Source: Solobacterium sp. | Lineage (GTDB): Bacteria > Bacillota_I > Bacilli_A > Erysipelotrichales > Erysipelotrichaceae | Direction of reading: 5' to 3' | Assembly (NCBI GenBank): GCA_017430925.1 | Contig: JAFRMA010000098.1 | Location: 38,529-102,528 of the forward strand | Length of the DNA stretch: 64,000 nucleotides | Part shown: piece by piece, positions 60,307 to 64,000 of the stretch | Layout of the letters: every line of letters begins with the position of its first letter | Position numbering within the stretch: the first letter of the stretch is position 1 | Notes under the pieces: generated by a model | Database searches by the model: none | The model's input: only the letters and a program-made list of their open reading frames with translations | Told to the model about the DNA's origin: nothing | Made by a program: the position numbers and the translations under genes

Positions 60307-61671
60307 TTATGAATTCATCACTTTGTCGAAGAGATCCAGCATACCTCCTACCACGATCTGGTCATTCTGACCTTCCTTGATCATACCGTAGGACTGGAAT
60401 ACTTTCTTCCCGGTAGAAGCGTTATCCAGGAGATAGCCTACCCATGGTGTACCTGTATATGTAACGATCAGCGTATGTGCATACGGGGAAGCTTTCTTGC
60501 ACATCATACCGATCTCGTTGTACAATTCCGCCCCCAGGCTAAAGTACGCGATATCACCGAAAGTGACGACCTGCGCCAGTGCCGGAGCCCATTCACCGCT
60601 GAGTGTGGTTTCTGCCAGTTTCTTCTCCTGTTTTACATTCGGGATCACATGCATGTTATCTACCATCTTCCGGTGCCATGCGCGGTCAATTCCTTCCGGG
60701 AACTTCTGCGTCGGGAAGTATAACTCACTCTTCACGCCTTTGATCACCACATGATCCTTATACGTTGTGATACCCTTCAGCACACGGATCACATCCTGAG
60801 CGATCTTCTGTCCTGTCGCTACACCGAGCTGATATGTCGTACCGTTCGGCAGTTGTCCGTGGTACATGGTCTGGTTATCGTCAAAGTATTGGATAAATCC
60901 GGTGAATACGGGGTTCTGGTTTCCTGCCGCGCCTGGCTGCCATAAGACTACCGAACCGGGATACTGTCTTTCCACATAACTTGTACAGATGCCGGGGAAA
61001 TCACAGGTTACTTTCATCTTGCCGTCCGCGTCAATGGCACAGAAAGACATCACGGAGTGGATCGCGTAGTTGGCGATGGCTGCGATCAGCTGGTCATTCT
61101 CATCCACGAATTTAACTACAGCCAATGTCTTATCACTGCAGCCTTCCCAGTTGACACCCTGCATCCAGTAACCGTCATCGAACAGTTCGTCACGGTTCAC
61201 ATTCTGGTAACACTTACCTTCACCGTATCCATATTTAGCCGGGCGCAGATTCTGCAGGGCTTCGCCTACAACCTTTACCGCGCCGTCCATGACATGTTCT
61301 GTCCAGCGGATCACTTCCGGGGTATCTACCGAAGCCACCTGGGCTGTAGAAGCCTTGTGGTCAGCACCTGCCAGATGCGGGGCGCTGTGATTATGTGTAC
61401 CGTTCAGGATCATGTTTTCCTGACGTATGCCGTACTTTTCTTCGATCTGTTTGCGCAGTTCATCCGCACGTGGGACATTTCCCAGTTCAAAGGATTCAAA
61501 CAGGAACAGGGTCTCCCCGTTGTCGATAACGATTGCCCGCGCATGTAGTTCTTCTCCCTCACGTACAGCTTCATACTGCCCGCCGGAGAATGCCTGCGGA
61601 ATCGGTAACATCCCTTCCTGATTCGGGGAAATATCCACCTTTGCGGCGCCTACTCTTAATTGTTTAGTCAT
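60307..61671 (-). CDS. Neutral-ceramidase-fold hydrolase (paralogue 2)
   Basis: A 454-residue relative of the gene at 57770-59098. The amino end LRVGAAKVDISPNQEG, the zinc-site GTHNHSAPHL (near residue 92) and HSVMSFCAIDADGKMK (near residue 205) are clear. The site that holds the ceramidase nucleophile reads PGAAGNQNP and, as in paralogue 1, shows no serine. There is no signal peptide. It is in one strand block with a histidine phosphatase and a class I amidotransferase-like hydrolase. An N-acyl or sphingoid substrate cannot be assumed. Confidence 0.82.
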   Translation of the reverse strand: MTKQLRVGAAKVDISPNQEGMLPIPQAFSGGQYEAVREGEELHARAIVIDNGETLFLFESFELGNVPRADELRKQIEEKYGIRQENMILNGTHNHSAPHLAGADHKASTAQVASVDTPEVIRWTEHVMDGAVKVVGEALQNLRPAKYGYGEGKCYQNVNRDELFDDGYWMQGVNWEGCSDKTLAVVKFVDENDQLIAAIANYAIHSVMSFCAIDADGKMKVTCDFPGICTSYVERQYPGSVVLWQPGAAGNQNPVFTGFIQYFDDNQTMYHGQLPNGTTYQLGVATGQKIAQDVIRVLKGITTYKDHVVIKGVKSELYFPTQKFPEGIDRAWHRKMVDNMHVIPNVKQEKKLAETTLSGEWAPALAQVVTFGDIAYFSLGAELYNEIGMMCKKASPYAHTLIVTYTGTPWVGYLLDNASTGKKVFQSYGMIKEGQNDQIVVGGMLDLFDKVMNS

Positions 61672-61723
61672 TGTGAATACCTCTACTTTCTCAATCTATC
61701 AAGTTCTGCATACATCCTGCAGT

Positions 61724-62344
61724 TTATTTCTTCATCGACCGGATCACCCGGTTTAGTTCTTCTCCCTGGCATGGATAACACACCAGCCGGTATACTCCGT
61801 CTTCGTACGTGATTACAGACACATCCCCGTTACTCATCACGACTTTCTTGTTGAAGATATTCTTTCCGGTGAGCGCGCGTAACGCATAGCGGTAAAAACT
61901 GCCGTGGCTGACCACCAGGACCTGATCACCGTCTTCACATTGATCAGCCATGGTCTGAAATGCCCGTCCTGCACGTATAACCATATCCTGATTACTTTCG
62001 CCGCCGACCGCGTGAAAACTTCCGATCATATGCATGAAGATGATCCGGATCAGGTGCTTTCTGGAAGGTTTTCCATCCAGACTCCCGAAGTCCATTTCCA
62101 TCAGGTCATCCAGCGGAACAATAGGCAGATCTCTGTTACCCAGCAGGATCTTCGCACTGTCCATGGCTCTTCCCAGAGAAGACGAGAAACAACGATTAAA
62201 GGGGACCTCTTTCAGTACTTCTGCCGTCCCAAGCAGCCCCTGTTTTCCTTCTTCCGTGAGCGCGGAATCCAGCTGTCCCTGCATGATTCCCAGACGGTTA
62301 TACTCGGTTTTCCCGTGCCTGGTATAGTAGAACGTTACCTTCAT
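61724..62344 (-). CDS. Histidine phosphatase (phosphoglycerate-mutase-like)
   Basis: A 206-residue phosphatase with the RHG motif (Arg9, His10) in YYTRHGKTEYNRLG, the FSSSLGRAMDSAKI loop with a second Arg, and VVSHGSFYRYAL with the second catalytic His. It resembles the broad-specificity PhoE/GpmB-type phosphatases. The ATG lies three bases after the upstream hydrolase stop, so they are probably coupled. Confidence 0.92.
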   Translation of the reverse strand: MKVTFYYTRHGKTEYNRLGIMQGQLDSALTEEGKQGLLGTAEVLKEVPFNRCFSSSLGRAMDSAKILLGNRDLPIVPLDDLMEMDFGSLDGKPSRKHLIRIIFMHMIGSFHAVGGESNQDMVIRAGRAFQTMADQCEDGDQVLVVSHGSFYRYALRALTGKNIFNKKVVMSNGDVSVITYEDGVYRLVCYPCQGEELNRVIRSMKK

Positions 62345-62347
62345 GAT

Positions 62348-63082
62348 TTACCTCATACAACTCTTCACAAATGCCTGAAACAGAAGATCTTGTTCACTAC
62401 TGTCATACATCATCTCGGGATGCCACTGCACCCCTACCGCAAACCTGTTCTCCGGATAGACGACAGCTTCGGTCACCCGGTCACCGGATACACCCGCAAC
62501 GGTCAGTCCCTCACCAAGATCCTTTACTGCCTGGTGATGATAAGAATTCACCATGATCCTCTGTTTCCCGTAGATCTCTGCCGGCAGAGAACCACTCTCC
62601 AGTAATACCTCATGCCATCCTTCATTCCTGGGACGATCCCCGCCGGAGTGATTCTGATACCCCGCTTTCTGCAGATCCTGGTATAACGTGCCACCGCATG
62701 CGACATTCAGCACCTGTATGCCACGGCAGATCGCCAGCAGACTCTTATCCCTTTTCAACGCATACCTTGTCACAAACAAGTCTTGTTCATCTCTTTTCAC
62801 GCAGAAACTTCCGGTATCCGTATTCTCTTCCCCATACCAGGAAGGATCCATGTCATGTCCGCCGGAAACCAGAATACCGTCACAGCGGTCCAGCAGTTCT
62901 TCCAGAATCTCTTGATTGCCCATGACCGGCAGCCACACCGGCATACCACCTGCACGTTCTATCGCCCGGATGTAATCCACTGCCGCATAATCAAAATACT
63001 GTCCTTTAGCTCCCAGTTTACTCGCATCCGCAATCACATCATCTTCCTGGTAATTCATGGTTATCCCAATTAAAGGTCTCAT
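62348..63082 (-). CDS. Gamma-glutamyl-GABA hydrolase-like class I amidotransferase (peptidase C26)
   Basis: A 244-residue enzyme of the PuuD/C26 family. The nucleophile Cys119 lies in LAICRGIQVLNVACGG; the histidine and glutamate are in GVQWHPEMM. GDGILVSGGHDMDPSWYGEE gives the oxyanion part. The substrate class is gamma-glutamyl amides. The ATG at 63082 has an AGGAG site; the longer frame to 63118 does not. First gene of the unit that includes the phosphatase and ceramidase paralogue 2. Confidence 0.9.
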   Translation of the reverse strand: MRPLIGITMNYQEDDVIADASKLGAKGQYFDYAAVDYIRAIERAGGMPVWLPVMGNQEILEELLDRCDGILVSGGHDMDPSWYGEENTDTGSFCVKRDEQDLFVTRYALKRDKSLLAICRGIQVLNVACGGTLYQDLQKAGYQNHSGGDRPRNEGWHEVLLESGSLPAEIYGKQRIMVNSYHHQAVKDLGEGLTVAGVSGDRVTEAVVYPENRFAVGVQWHPEMMYDSSEQDLLFQAFVKSCMR

Positions 63083-63259
63083 ATAAATACTCCTGTAAAA
63101 CAAATGATCTATATACATGTTAACATTGTACCGCCGTACAAAAGAAGACCGTTTCTCCCGGTGATCACAGGATTACATATCTTTTTTTCTTTCTTATCCG
63201 AAATGGTTATTTTTCTCTGCGAAATAGGTTAACATTATAGGGAGAAGAAGGAGTGAACT

Positions 63260-64000
63260 ATGAAAACAATCTCACCGTTACAGAAAGAAAGATTAACCTA
63301 TCAGCCTAAACTCCCGGGAATGCTCAGACATGGTATCTCTGAGATTTCCGTCAGAGAAGGAGAAGTAACACAGAGCGTAGCAGATCAGGAAAAGATCCAC
63401 GCATTATTCCCAAACACTTACGGTAAAAGAGAAATTACCTTTGAAAAAGGACAGAACACATCCGCACCTAAAAAACAGGTTGTCGGTGTGATCCTTTCCG
63501 GCGGACAGGCTCCGGGCGGACATAACGTTGTCTGCGGTCTCTACGATGCCTTAAAAGCCACCAACAGTGAAAACGTACTGCTTGGCTTCAAGGGCGGACC
63601 CAGCGGTCTTTTGGAAGACAACTATCTGACCTTTGATGATGAATATATCAACCAGTTCAGAAATACCGGCGGATTTGACATCATCGGTTCCGGCAGAACA
63701 AAACTGGAGACCCAGGAACAATTCGCCATTGCAGCCGAAGTATGCAAGAAGCACGGTGTAACCGCAATCGTCATCATCGGCGGTGACGACTCCAACACCA
63801 ACGCTGCTGTCCTGGCAGAATACTTTGCGGCCCACAATACCGGCGTACAGGTCATCGGATGCCCGAAGACCATTGACGGAGACCTCAAGAACGAAGATAT
63901 CGAATGTTCCTTCGGTTTTGACACTGCCACAAAGACCTACAGTGAACTGATCGGCAATATCGAAAGAGACGCTAACTCTGCGAAGAAATACTGGCACTTC
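63260..64000 (+). CDS. pfp: PPi-dependent 6-phosphofructokinase, N-terminal part
   Basis: The first 247 residues of a glycolytic phosphofructokinase; the frame is open at the right edge. [12 protein letters not shown] is the donor-binding start; [11 protein letters not shown] carries Asp-Asp where ATP-type enzymes have Asp-Gly, and [11 protein letters not shown] carries the catalytic aspartate: this is the diphosphate-dependent (PFP) type. The start is fixed by GAAGGAG eight bases before the ATG. The enzyme uses PPi in a reversible reaction and is common in anaerobic Firmicutes. Confidence 0.93.
   Translation, partial: MKTISPLQKERLTYQPKLPGMLRHGISEISVREGEVTQSVADQEKIHALFPNTYGKREITFEKGQNTSAPKKQVVGVILSGGQAPGGHNVVCGLYDALKATNSENVLLGFKGGPSGLLEDNYLTFDDEYINQFRNTGGFDIIGSGRTKLETQEQFAIAAEVCKKHGVTAIVIIGGDDSNTNAAVLAEYFAAHNTGVQVIGCPKTIDGDLKNEDIECSFGFDTATKTYSELIGNIERDANSAKKYWHF

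Overview
The window is a dense 64 kb stretch of chromosome from a strictly or facultatively anaerobic, low-to-mid GC Bacillota. I infer this from AGGAGG-type ribosome sites, an HrcA/CIRCE heat-shock operator, a CcpA-type cre site, a PPi-dependent phosphofructokinase, citrate lyase and PhoP/PhoR-NptA. An Erysipelotrichales-like host would fit, but I have no marker gene to prove it. No rRNA, tRNA, CRISPR array, insertion sequence or phage gene was seen. Most genes lie on the minus strand in short operons, many joined by four-base ATGA stop/start overlaps.

Layout. 1-1642: citrate lyase citD-citE-citF (citF runs off the left edge). 1780-5454: a HAD phosphatase, glycerol-1-phosphate dehydrogenase (araM type) and ribulokinase (araB type) operon, divergent from an EamA exporter (5600-6472). 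6538-10119: aldo/keto reductase, a large membrane protein and a small nitroreductase. 10190-13648: System II cytochrome c maturation (resB, resC) beside a pentahaem nitrite reductase NrfA with no NrfH next to it. 13788-17497: phosphate two-component system plus Na/Pi cotransporter. 17747-23938: a six-gene, translationally chained sugar operon (amidohydrolase, Nudix, esterase, GH13, AGE-type aldose-ketose isomerase, fructokinase), divergent from glycerate 2-kinase and an FRG-domain protein (24204-26356). 26424-28202: an isopropylmalate-dehydratase-like pair whose large subunit lacks one expected Fe-S cysteine.

28352-40564 is one giant gene for a secreted protein of about 4070 residues: acidic linker, seven beta-helix-like repeats, a run of InlB/Flg_new-type repeats, ten 59-residue helical repeats and a beta-rich tail, with no LPXTG anchor.

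40791-51211 holds two parallel carboxylate-catabolic operons, each headed by a near-identical SLC13-type transporter and followed by hydrolases: set 1 has an esterase-713-like hydrolase, a metallo-beta-lactamase-fold enzyme and a cog3964 amidohydrolase; set 2 has an HSL-type esterase and an enolase-superfamily dehydratase/racemase. LysR and AraC regulators flank them, and both transporter leaders share an 11-base motif about 80 bases before the start codon.

51228-64000: CPBP protease, a MacB-like fused ABC transporter with a triplicated helical module, ROK kinase, lipoprotein, Hsp20 with a CIRCE operator and a hairpin that covers its start codon, two paralogous ceramidase-fold enzymes, DUF2500 and YunG-like proteins, a histidine phosphatase, a class I glutamine amidotransferase-like hydrolase and the start of the PPi-phosphofructokinase gene.
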